The position numbers were made by a program, and so were the translations under genes. A model generated the notes under the pieces. The model did no database searches. It worked only from the letters and a program-made list of their open reading frames with translations, and was not told where the DNA came from. From NCBI GenBank assembly GCA_947057875.1, contig CAMSEX010000088.1, positions 1 through 5,320 on the forward strand: 5,320 bases of DNA, written 5' to 3'. Of the stretch, positions 1 through 4,812 are shown piece by piece. Position 1 is the stretch's first letter, and each line of letters starts with the position of its first letter. This stretch comes from an uncultured Clostridium sp. (GTDB taxonomy: Bacteria > Bacillota > Clostridia > TANB77 > CAG-508).

Positions 1-171
1 GCTATGTGTTTTAAAATTGAATTTTTGTTAATTGGCTGGTCGCTGGTTGTTTTAGAAATTAATTGTGGTTTTTTACAATTTTGTATTGAGATGATTGAAT
101 TAGGTCAAGTAAAACGACCGCATCCCAAATTGAGAATGGAATTAAAACAGCAACTTAGAATTGATATTTGA
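1..171 (+). CDS. XRE-type helix-turn-helix protein, C-terminal part (runs off the left edge)
   Basis: The frame beginning at base 1 stays open for 56 codons and stops with TGA at 169-171. The encoded peptide lines up without gaps with the HTH repeats of the next gene: its MIELGQVKRPHPKLRMEL matches MIESGKRKKPRVNTLYEL of that gene's first repeat, and the upstream GWSLVVLEINCGF matches the first two helices of an XRE fold (compare GLSQGQFAKKSGV in the third repeat). An ATG lies at 4-6, but no ribosome binding site can be checked, so this is either a very small protein or the tail of a longer, perhaps multi-repeat, protein. The next gene starts 24 nt downstream with no terminator between, which suggests one transcript. 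The DNA-binding role is inferred from the fold only. The peptide is rich in Leu, Ile and Cys, so decay of the gene is also possible. Confidence 0.6.
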   Translation, partial: AMCFKIEFLLIGWSLVVLEINCGFLQFCIEMIELGQVKRPHPKLRMELKQQLRIDI

Positions 172-181
172 AAAAGAAAGC

Positions 182-187
182 AGGAGG
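182..187 (+). promoter_or_regulatory. Ribosome binding site of the triple-XRE gene
   Basis: AGGAGG lies 8 nt before the ATG at 196. It fixes that start codon and shows the gene is translated independently of the frame that ends at 171. Confidence 0.8.
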
Positions 188-195
188 AAAATATT

Positions 196-825
196 ATGCA
201 GGAAAAAACATTGGCAGATATAATCAAAGAGGCTCGTTTTAAAAAGGGTTTTTCATATGAAGACTTAGAAGAAAAAAGCATGATTAGAATGTCTGTAGTG
301 CAGATGATTGAGAGTGGGAAGCGGAAGAAGCCACGAGTAAATACTCTTTATGAATTGTCAAAAGTTTTGGAATTAGATTTTGTTGAACTTCTAAAGCTTT
401 GTGACTACATTAAGGCTGACGAATCTTCGCTAGGGCAGATAATTTGGAATGCACGATTAAGCAAAAATCTAACTAGAGAAGAGCTTGCGGAGAGATGTTT
501 TATGTGCCGAGAAGGAATTGCTCATATCGAAAAAAATGAAGTAAGACCACGAAAAAGCACCTTAGAAATTTTAGCAGAGGAACTAGATTTGAATTTAGAA
601 GAATTGCTAAAATTTTGTGGAAACTCAGACATTGAGAAGGCAAGATTGAAGGCAGGACTTTCGCAAGGACAATTTGCGAAGAAAAGTGGAGTTGACTTTA
701 AAACGATACGAAATATAGAAAACGGAAGAGCAAGACCACATGTAAGTACGTTGGAAAAAATTGTATCCGCTTTGCCAGAATTGAATTTGCAGGAATTAAA
801 AGAAAAGTACGGTTATTTCAAGTAA
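196..825 (+). CDS. Protein of three tandem XRE-type helix-turn-helix domains
   Basis: The 209-residue protein is three successive XRE/Cro-C1-like HTH domains with almost nothing else: about residues 6-69, 78-142 and 145-205. Each repeat carries an A-R-x-x-K opening helix (EARFKKGFS, NARLSKNLT, KARLKAGLS), the I-E-x-G/N turn (MIESGK, HIEKNE, NIENGR), a basic-Pro segment (KKPR, VRPR, ARPH) and a closing TLxxL / L-x-L-x-E-L-L helix. The third repeat is the most canonical (LSQGQFAKKSGVDFKTIRNIENGRARP); the first two have diverged in the recognition helix. XRE domains usually bind palindromic DNA as dimers, so three in one chain could contact several half-sites or use one copy for protein contacts; this is inference. 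There is no effector domain, signal peptide or membrane segment. It follows a partial gene carrying a further repeat and ends at a strong terminator. The target is unknown. Confidence 0.85.
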   Translation: MQEKTLADIIKEARFKKGFSYEDLEEKSMIRMSVVQMIESGKRKKPRVNTLYELSKVLELDFVELLKLCDYIKADESSLGQIIWNARLSKNLTREELAERCFMCREGIAHIEKNEVRPRKSTLEILAEELDLNLEELLKFCGNSDIEKARLKAGLSQGQFAKKSGVDFKTIRNIENGRARPHVSTLEKIVSALPELNLQELKEKYGYFK

Positions 826-860
826 GATTGTTTTTTCAAGTCTATCTTAGAGGCTATCAA

Positions 861-905
861 ACAAAGAAAGCATAAAGGAAATTTTTTCCTTTATGCTTTC
901 TTTGT
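861..905. terminator. Bidirectional intrinsic terminator, 21-bp perfect stem
   Basis: Bases 861-881 are exactly complementary to 885-905, with a TTT loop at 882-884. It lies between the convergent triple-XRE gene (+, stop at 825) and the 171-aa gene (-, stop at 927). The stem ends in T-rich tracts on both strands (TTTCTTTGT on +; TTTCTTTGTTTGAT on -), so it can serve both genes. Confidence 0.85.
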
Positions 906-926
906 GGTTTTGGTAATAATTATGGT

Positions 927-1442
927 TTAGCGCAATGTTTCAAAAATTTCCAAAAAAAGTTTTTCATATTTTTCTTTTTCAGAAATCAAATCAGGGGACA
1001 GAGTGCACTTATGTGCGTCATCTTTGGAGACAAAAGTCTCCGTAGAATAGGCTCCTGGACACGCGGCATCGCTGGTTACTTCATAGTAGTCTGTGCCATC
1101 AAATAGATGATGTTTCTCATCATGAATAACCATTTTTTTGATGAGCTGGCCTTCGTCGGTATAAAAATCACCAAAGTGTATATCCTTTTTTGGGAACTGA
1201 ATATAAATACAGTCTACAGCTTTTCCAGTAAAGGCTCCTATTTCGCCATCAATTCCAAGCTGGTATTTTTCAGCTTCCTTTTTATTCATATGAGAGTTTC
1301 CTCCAGACAGTCCAACAACGAAATTCACAACTGCTTCTTTTGAGTTTTTTTTCAAAGTGCAGTAAATGATGCAGTTATCATTTACTGCACATTCGTAGCG
1401 CTTTTCGTTATAAATGTTGCTTTCTACATATTTTAATTCCAT
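927..1442 (-). CDS. Hypothetical protein, 171 aa
   Basis: I do not recognise this family. The protein is soluble-looking: no signal peptide and no membrane segment. Its N-terminal half alternates strand-like stretches (CIIYCTLKK, AVVNFVVGLSGG, CIYIQFPKK), and the last ~20 residues (about 152-170) form a charged helix. It has five cysteines (18, 24, 28, 128, 146) and a His-rich turn (HDEKHHLFDG), but their spacing matches no metal-binding motif I know. The start is supported by AGGAGG six bases upstream. Transcription starts from a perfect consensus sigma-A promoter, so it is probably well expressed. trhA lies directly upstream on the same strand with no terminator between, so cotranscription is also possible. 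The stretch encoding residues 110-145 looks richer in G+C than its surroundings. Confidence 0.75.
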   Translation of the reverse strand: MELKYVESNIYNEKRYECAVNDNCIIYCTLKKNSKEAVVNFVVGLSGGNSHMNKKEAEKYQLGIDGEIGAFTGKAVDCIYIQFPKKDIHFGDFYTDEGQLIKKMVIHDEKHHLFDGTDYYEVTSDAACPGAYSTETFVSKDDAHKCTLSPDLISEKEKYEKLFLEIFETLR

Positions 1443-1460
1443 AATTTTCCTCCTGCATTT

Positions 1461-1483
1461 ACTTAAGCTTACAACAGCTTAGT
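1461..1483 (-). promoter_or_regulatory. Stem-loop in the leader of the 171-aa gene
   Basis: Within the ~65-nt untranslated leader, bases 1464-1469 and 1476-1481 are exact complements around a 6-nt loop. Two more pairs can form outside a one-base bulge (1461-1462 with 1482-1483). It ends 7 bases before the Shine-Dalgarno sequence (1449-1454). It is followed by the SD, not a U tract, so it is not a terminator. It could affect translation or RNA stability; role unknown. Confidence 0.35.
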
Positions 1484-1514
1484 GACGAGTTTCTGTTTTT
1501 TGTTTCTTTAATAT

Positions 1515-1543
1515 ATTATATCATATTTACATAAGATTGTCAA
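1515..1543 (-). promoter_or_regulatory. Perfect consensus sigma-A promoter of the 171-aa gene
   Basis: Read on the minus strand, TTGACA (1543-1538), a 17-base spacer and TATAAT (1520-1515) match the sigma-70/sigma-A consensus at all twelve positions. The -35 begins two bases after the trhA stop codon. The predicted start near 1508 leaves a leader of about 65 nt. Confidence 0.85.
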
Positions 1544-1545
1544 GA

Positions 1546-2205
1546 TTATGTTTTTAGCACATATCTTAATATAAACCAGTAATGGCTGGCACTTCCGAGC
1601 ATTACGAAGATATGAAAAATCTCATGAAATCCAAAATCTTTCCATTTTGTTTTTGGCAGTTTTAGCCAATAAATAATTCCACCAATTGTATAAAAAATAC
1701 CGCATAAAATAAGCCATAAAAGTCCATGTAACATATTAGCTTGCGTAAAGGTCTGATAAAGTGGATAAATTGCGATAATTCCCATCCATCCCATAATCAA
1801 ATAAATGGTGGTTGTTAAAGCACGTGGTGCTTTAATCCAAATGGCTGAAAAAATAGTTCCTAAAATAGCTAATGTCCATAAAACTCCAAAAATACTCCAT
1901 CCCCAAGGTCCACGCAAAGGACCAAGACAAATTGGTGTATAACTAGATGCAATCAAAATATAAATCATAATATGGTCAAATTTTCGGAATACTGTAATTC
2001 CTTTTTTGCTGATATTTAGCCAATGATATAAAGTGCTAAATAAATATAATAAAAATAATCCGATACCAAAAATGGTAAAAGAAACGACATCATAACTATC
2101 GCCCCAAATGGCTGCAAATACGATTAAAACAACCATTCCAGCGAGAGCCAAAACGGCTCCAATACAATGTGTTAGACCACTTGTAAAATCTCTAACTTTT
2201 GCCAT
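1546..2205 (-). CDS. trhA: TrhA / hemolysin III family (PAQR-type) membrane protein
   Basis: The 219-residue protein has the length and layout of bacterial hemolysin III/TrhA proteins: a short cytoplasmic N-terminus (G10-L11-T12-H13, as in the family's opening motif) and seven hydrophobic segments at about residues 13-34, 40-63, 78-95, 102-124, 130-150, 158-181 and 195-215. The family's metal-site residues are present: S57-x3-H61 (STLYH), D77 (FDH), and H194-x3-H198 near the C-terminus, with H208 beyond. By position these correspond to the Ser/His, Asp and paired His of the adiponectin-receptor zinc site. Despite the name, most members are not proven haemolysins; they are linked to membrane-lipid homeostasis, and an enzymatic (hydrolase-like) role is proposed from the PAQR fold. 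The start is supported by AAAGGA 6 nt upstream and a good promoter. It is transcribed divergently from the GerMN gene and may read through into the 171-aa gene. Confidence 0.92.
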   Translation of the reverse strand: MAKVRDFTSGLTHCIGAVLALAGMVVLIVFAAIWGDSYDVVSFTIFGIGLFLLYLFSTLYHWLNISKKGITVFRKFDHIMIYILIASSYTPICLGPLRGPWGWSIFGVLWTLAILGTIFSAIWIKAPRALTTTIYLIMGWMGIIAIYPLYQTFTQANMLHGLLWLILCGIFYTIGGIIYWLKLPKTKWKDFGFHEIFHIFVMLGSASHYWFILRYVLKT

Positions 2206-2218
2206 AAATATTCCTTTC

Positions 2219-2233
2219 TAGAATTGAATTCTA
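2219..2233. promoter_or_regulatory. Palindrome at the trhA transcription start, candidate operator
   Basis: TAGAATTGAATTCTA is a perfect 7-1-7 inverted repeat. Counting from the -10 at 2239-2244 (minus strand), it covers the predicted start point and the first ~13 transcribed bases, ending just before the Shine-Dalgarno. A dimeric repressor bound there would block trhA. No regulator is identified. Confidence 0.4.
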
Positions 2234-2238
2234 TCCTT

Positions 2239-2267
2239 ATCATATTCCTTTTTTGAGAAAATGTCAA
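2239..2267 (-). promoter_or_regulatory. Sigma-A promoter of trhA
   Basis: On the minus strand, TTGACA (2267-2262), a 17-base spacer and TATGAT (2244-2239) match the consensus at 11 of 12 positions. The start near 2232 gives a leader of about 27 nt. Confidence 0.8.
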
Positions 2268-2272
2268 TACAA

Positions 2273-2294
2273 ATAATATAAAAAATTATATTAT
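2273..2294. repeat. AT-only inverted repeat upstream of the trhA promoter
   Basis: A 9-4-9 inverted repeat made only of A and T, just upstream of the trhA -35. In that position it may act as an UP-element-like or bent-DNA sequence. In DNA this AT-rich it could also be chance. Confidence 0.3.
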
Positions 2295-2407
2295 CTAGTT
2301 TTAAAAACAAGATTTGATGATTTTCGACAAATTTTGCAGTAAAATTGCTTGGCATAATTGTACACAAAACGAATAAAATGCAATTAGATTAAAAAGGAGG
2401 AGTTACG

Positions 2408-2920
2408 ATGAAAAAAGCGATTATTGTTATTTTGGTAGTTGTGGTAATTATGATTGTAGGAGTACTGTTATTTCATACAAATGTTGAGGTGGAATATGTG
2501 CCAGAAGTGGAAATTGAGGATGTGGATTTGCGAAAAACAATGATTACATTGTATTTTCAAAATACACAAACCAAAGAATTGCAAAAAGAAACACGTTTGA
2601 TTGATTCAAAGGAATTGTTGTTAGAGCCATATGCGGAATTGATAAACATGTTAATAAATGGTCCACAGAGTGATTTTTTGGGGAAAACAATTCCAGAAGG
2701 AACTAGGTTGCTTAGTGCTGAATTGGTTGGTGGCATTTTGCAAGTGAATTTTTCAAAGGAGTTTGTGGATAAAGCAGCACAGGACGAGAATGAAAAAAGA
2801 AATTGTATGGATTCTATTACAAAAACAATGCTAGAGTTAAATGAAGTCACAGATGTGAAGTTTTTGGTAGAAGGGCAAGAAATACAAGTATCTGAAGAGG
2901 TAGAAGAAGTGCAAAATTAA
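2408..2920 (+). CDS. Membrane-anchored GerMN-domain protein (sporulation/germination type)
   Basis: The 170-residue protein begins with a single hydrophobic segment (residues 4-22) after MKK, then an acidic linker, then one GerMN domain at about 44-160. Diagnostic stretches are the strand MITLYFQN (45-52), the helix ending in MLINGP (81-86), IPEGTRLLSAEL (95-106), and VNFSKEF (113-119), followed by a helix and a final strand. In Bacillus, GerM is a lipoprotein with two such domains needed for normal sporulation and germination. This one has a single domain and no cysteine, hence no lipobox, so it should be held outside the membrane by an uncleaved N-terminal helix. The last ~10 residues are acidic (SEEVEEVQN). 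The ribosome binding site AAGGAGG lies 7-8 nt before the ATG. I found no convincing promoter in the 200 bases upstream; the gene is divergent from trhA. The exact role is not shown; GerMN domains also occur in cell-wall and polysaccharide-related proteins. Confidence 0.82.
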   Translation: MKKAIIVILVVVVIMIVGVLLFHTNVEVEYVPEVEIEDVDLRKTMITLYFQNTQTKELQKETRLIDSKELLLEPYAELINMLINGPQSDFLGKTIPEGTRLLSAELVGGILQVNFSKEFVDKAAQDENEKRNCMDSITKTMLELNEVTDVKFLVEGQEIQVSEEVEEVQN

Positions 2921-2923
2921 CTA

Positions 2924-2952
2924 TTTACTTTTTCTGTAAAATAGTGTATAAT
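2924..2952 (+). promoter_or_regulatory. Sigma-A promoter of the 116-aa gene
   Basis: TTTACT (2924-2929), a 17-base spacer and a perfect TATAAT (2947-2952). It begins 4 bases after the GerMN stop codon. The predicted start near 2959 leaves an ~80-nt leader. Confidence 0.65.
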
Positions 2953-2956
2953 ATCA

Positions 2957-2999
2957 CTTAAGTAAAAATTAGGTGGCAATATAACCTTGTATTTACTGA
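2957..2999 (+). promoter_or_regulatory. Foldable 5' leader of the 116-aa gene
   Basis: Bases 2961-2966 (AGTAAA) can pair with TTTACT downstream (about 2991-2996). The helix extends outward through a bulge by CTT against GAG, and AGGT can pair with ACCT inside it. Another 27 bases separate this from the Shine-Dalgarno (GGAGG, 3026-3030). It matches no riboswitch I know. Confidence 0.3.
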
Positions 3000-3037
3000 G
3001 AAACTCGTTGACAGCTCAAAAATTTGGAGGTTAGGCA

Positions 3038-3388
3038 GTGATAAAAATTGATTCAATTGTAGAAGATTTTGGAGAAAAGGGAATAAAAGTTACCTTTCAT
3101 CTTTATGCCATTACTGGAAGGCTACATATTTGCTCAAATAATATATTTGAGATGGAAAACTTCTACCGGTATCGGCGAAAAATTGAGAAAGATACAGAAA
3201 AAGCGGCAGAGTATGAGAATATACGAGCTTTTCTGGAGGCAGCTGCAATAGCGAATGCAAAATTGGAAAAAATGGAAAATAGTTCTGGAAAGTTAATCGT
3301 ATATTTGACGTTTTTTTCGGAGGATCAAAAAGAGAATTTCAAGAAAGATATTGGGCAGCTGACGAAACAGACCACAGAAATTTGGTAG
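3038..3388 (+). CDS. Hypothetical protein, 116 aa, GTG start
   Basis: I do not recognise this family. The predicted layout is strand-rich at the N-terminus (KVTFHLYAITGRLHIC, about 17-32), a long charged helix with an Ala-rich core (about 38-80, including FLEAAAIANAKLEKM), a strand (KLIVYLTFF, 85-93) and a terminal helix. There is no signal peptide or membrane segment. One cysteine (32). The start is GTG at 3038, chosen because GGAGG lies 7 bases upstream and the preceding leader has no better in-frame start. It is a stand-alone unit: its own promoter begins just after the GerMN gene and a strong intrinsic terminator follows the stop by 9 bases, separating it from the methyltransferase gene. 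Confidence 0.72.
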   Translation: MIKIDSIVEDFGEKGIKVTFHLYAITGRLHICSNNIFEMENFYRYRRKIEKDTEKAAEYENIRAFLEAAAIANAKLEKMENSSGKLIVYLTFFSEDQKENFKKDIGQLTKQTTEIW

Positions 3389-3396
3389 ATAAGAAG

Positions 3397-3434
3397 CTTC
3401 TGCGTTCTGAAGTGAACGCAGGAGTTTTTTATTT
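3397..3434 (+). terminator. Intrinsic terminator of the 116-aa gene
   Basis: An 11-bp stem (3397-3407 with 3414-3424, one G-U pair), a 6-nt loop, and a T-rich tail beginning with six Ts at 3425. Textbook rho-independent form on the plus strand. Confidence 0.92.
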
Positions 3435-3438
3435 TGGG

Positions 3439-3467
3439 TTGAAATGATTGAAAAGATGAGGTATAAT
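3439..3467 (+). promoter_or_regulatory. Sigma-A promoter of the methyltransferase gene
   Basis: TTGAAA (3439-3444), a 17-base spacer and perfect TATAAT (3462-3467): 11 of 12 consensus positions. It follows the preceding terminator directly. The predicted leader is only about 20 nt, and upstream of the ATG it has just a weak purine stretch (GAAAG) instead of the GGAGG used by the other genes here, so translation may be modest. Confidence 0.8.
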
Positions 3468-3495
3468 AAAGAAAAAATAAAAGAAAGATAAAGTT

Positions 3496-4230
3496 ATGGA
3501 TTTATTAGAAAATGAGAGAATTGATGATCTGCAGTATGAAGGTTTAAAGGTAATTCAAAATAAAAATAGTTTTTGTTTTGGTGTGGATAGTGTGCTTTTG
3601 TCAGACTTTGCCAAAGAAATTAAGAGAAATAGCATAGTTGTGGATATCGGGACTGGGACGGGAATTATTGGTTTATTGCTGTGCAAAAAAACAAATTTGC
3701 GAAAAATTTATGGTGTGGAAATCCAAAAAGATGTGGCTGATATGGCGAAAAGAAGCGTGAGGTTAAATCAATTAGAGGATAAGTTTGAAATTATCAATTG
3801 TGATATTTGCCAAATTTTGGATTTTTTAGAACCAAATTTGGTGGATTGTGTTGTGACAAATCCGCCTTATAAAAAGGCAAATACTGGCTTCAAAAATGAA
3901 GACGAAACACAGACGATTGCAAGGCATGAAGTTAAATGTACCTTAGAGGATGTGGTTCAGCAAGCGAGTAAATTACTCAAAGATAAAGGCGAATTTTACA
4001 TGGTTCACAGAGCAGAAAGGCTTGTGGATATCATGTGCCTATTGCGAAAATATCGTTTGGAGCCGAAAAAAGTGAGGTTTGTGCATTCAAAACCAAAGGA
4101 AAAACCTAATTTAATTTTAGTAAAAGCAATAAAATTTGCGAATTCGTTTTTGAAAATAAGTGAGCCACTTGTGATTTATGATGAAAATGGCAATGAGACC
4201 GAAGAAATTAGGCAGATTTATGGAAGATAA
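3496..4230 (+). CDS. trmN6: TrmN6/YabB-like tRNA1(Val) (adenine(37)-N6)-methyltransferase family protein
   Basis: The 244-residue protein is a class I SAM-dependent methyltransferase of the TrmN6 (E. coli YfiC, Bacillus YabB) family, at the usual length. Motifs in order: a substrate-side segment FCFGVDSVLLSDF (26-38, motif X), the SAM-binding loop D50-I-G-T-G-T-G56 (motif I), the acidic end of strand two in GVEIQ (E75), the acidic D103 (NCDI), and the N6-adenine signature N122-P-P-Y125 (motif IV). The C-terminus has the family's His/Arg-rich segment (MVHRAERL, RFVHSKPKEKPNLILVKA). Known members methylate N6 of adenine 37 beside the tRNA anticodon; the exact tRNA target in this organism is inferred. 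It has its own promoter and an unusually weak ribosome binding site. No plus-strand terminator with a U tract follows the stop, so its transcript may run into the gap downstream, antisense to the candidate RNA there. Confidence 0.9.
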   Translation: MDLLENERIDDLQYEGLKVIQNKNSFCFGVDSVLLSDFAKEIKRNSIVVDIGTGTGIIGLLLCKKTNLRKIYGVEIQKDVADMAKRSVRLNQLEDKFEIINCDICQILDFLEPNLVDCVVTNPPYKKANTGFKNEDETQTIARHEVKCTLEDVVQQASKLLKDKGEFYMVHRAERLVDIMCLLRKYRLEPKKVRFVHSKPKEKPNLILVKAIKFANSFLKISEPLVIYDENGNETEEIRQIYGR

Positions 4231-4269
4231 ATTGAAACCGCTACTTAAGAATTCACTTAAGTAACGGTT
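4228..4269 (-). terminator. Minus-strand intrinsic terminator overlapping the methyltransferase stop codon
   Basis: A 14-bp stem (4269-4256 with 4249-4236) and a 6-nt loop. On the minus strand the stem is unbroken, with one U-G pair (4264/4241), and is followed by a U-rich tail (UUCAAUUUAU). On the plus strand that pair becomes a C-A mismatch and no U tract follows. The asymmetry says something is transcribed leftward through the gap. Confidence 0.7.
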
Positions 4270-4329
4270 CATCGATAAAGCTTATATTAGCTTTCAGCTA
4301 AAACCAATATACATAATAGTTTAACCTAA

Positions 4330-4345
4330 CATATATCGCTATATG
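4330..4345 (-). other. GNRA-tetraloop hairpin within the candidate RNA
   Basis: On the minus strand CATATA-GCGA-TATATG forms six pairs closed by GCGA, a GNRA-type tetraloop common in structured RNAs and available for tertiary docking. On the plus strand the loop would be UCGC, not a favoured tetraloop. Confidence 0.45.
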
Positions 4346-4516
4346 AATAAGCTATATACCACATATATTAATCAGTTGCTAGACAATAAATGCACTTATC
4401 TATAACTAAATTCATCTTACGTGAGACTATTATTAACCACGATAAATACAAGTATCATCATGACTTCAAATAAATTACCTATTATTTAACCATTTTGAAA
4501 TAGGAATACATATTCC

Positions 4517-4572
4517 TTTTTATAAATGAGAGCGAAATTTTGTTTCACAAAATTTCTCATGCTTTATAAAAA
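4517..4572 (-). other. Long composite hairpin within the candidate RNA
   Basis: On the minus strand, three stacked helices: 4572-4564 with 4525-4517 (9 pairs), 4560-4556 with 4530-4526 (5 pairs) and 4555-4548 with 4542-4535 (8 pairs). The one-sided bulges are AGC (4563-4561) and CGCU (4534-4531), and the loop is UGAAA. This is the strongest single fold in the gap. The segments are complementary on either strand. Confidence 0.55.
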
Positions 4573-4756
4573 CAGCTTACAAACAAATAATTTACTCTTC
4601 GCGTCCGACATCATATAACCTAAGGATTTCTTAAGCCACATGACATCTTGGCTCGAATAATAAAAAGCCTGAGCGACCTCGTATTACTCTTAAGTTAGGT
4701 TAATATAAACCTTATAGAATATAGTATGATCAAATTTTTTTGAAATATGCAAAAAA

Positions 4757-4772
4757 TCAAAAAATTTTTTGA
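4757..4772. repeat. Perfect 16-bp palindrome between divergent transcription units
   Basis: TCAAAAAATTTTTTGA lies between the presumed start of the minus-strand RNA and the promoter of the 101-aa gene. A similar broken copy (TCAAATTTTTTTGA) is at about 4730. A-tract bends or a shared operator are possible; chance is not excluded in such AT-rich DNA. Confidence 0.35.
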
Positions 4773-4783
4773 ATAGTTTGTAC

Positions 4784-4812
4784 TTGAAAAGAGCGAGCAT
4801 ATATGATATATA
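4784..4812 (+). promoter_or_regulatory. Possible promoter of the 101-aa gene
   Basis: TTGAAA (4784-4789), 17 bases, TATATA (4807-4812). An alternative is TTGTAC (4778-4783) with TATGAT (4802-4807) at 18 bases. Either gives a leader of about 110 nt. The surrounding run of alternating AT makes the -10 ambiguous. Confidence 0.35.

Larger units (their letters stand above)
4228..4711 (-). ncRNA. Candidate large structured non-coding RNA (unassigned class)
   Basis: The 697-base gap 4231-4927 has no credible protein frame, but its left two thirds fold well when read on the minus strand. Elements from the 5' end: a strand at 4703-4694 that pairs over 10 bases with 4330-4321 near the 3' end; a hairpin 4638-4616 (9 pairs with G-U); a helix 4597-4582 with 4483-4468 (up to 16 pairs, several G-U); inside it a composite hairpin 4572-4517 (9 + 5 + 8 pairs, two one-sided bulges, loop UGAAA) and a short hairpin 4517-4502; a two-part hairpin 4409-4372; a 6-bp hairpin with a GCGA (GNRA) tetraloop at 4345-4330; a hairpin 4301-4287; and a terminator. 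The 5' end is a guess from a TATATT (4723-4718); no good -35 is visible. Length is about 480 nt. I cannot name a family. The pairings were found by eye, and AT-rich DNA yields some by chance. Confidence 0.5.

Noticed and set aside
1107..1343. Plus-strand frame opposite the 171-aa gene
   Set aside because: No ribosome binding site or promoter, low-complexity Phe/Ser-rich product, and it lies wholly antisense to a gene with a strong promoter and SD.
2324..2379. Promoter of the GerMN gene
   Set aside because: Several weak boxes exist (TCGACA, CATAAT, TAAAAT) but no pair has acceptable spacing. A sporulation-sigma promoter is possible, but I could not fit one convincingly.
2557..2850. Minus-strand frame opposite the GerMN gene
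   Set aside because: Antisense to a recognisable domain, with a Ser/Phe/Asn-rich product and no start signals.
2921..2944. Hairpin just after the GerMN gene as a terminator
   Set aside because: The stem is AT-only at its base with a bulge, no U tract follows, and the -35 of the next promoter lies inside it. The GerMN transcript probably reads through.
2954..4264. Exact 12-base match TCACTTAAGTAA at 2954-2965 and 4253-4264 as a regulatory repeat
   Set aside because: In a window this AT-rich, a few 12-base matches are expected by chance, and the two copies sit in different contexts (leader versus terminator).
4234..4270. Group II intron domain V ending in ACGGTTC on the plus strand
   Set aside because: The stem has no AGC triad, no two-base bulge and no GNRA loop, and there is no intron-encoded reverse transcriptase nearby. 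It is better explained as a minus-strand terminator.
4228..4711. tmRNA, RNase P RNA, 6S RNA or a tRNA in the gap
   Set aside because: I saw no tRNA-like T-loop with CCA end, no tag-peptide frame, no RNase P core sequence and no single long 6S-type bubble on either strand.
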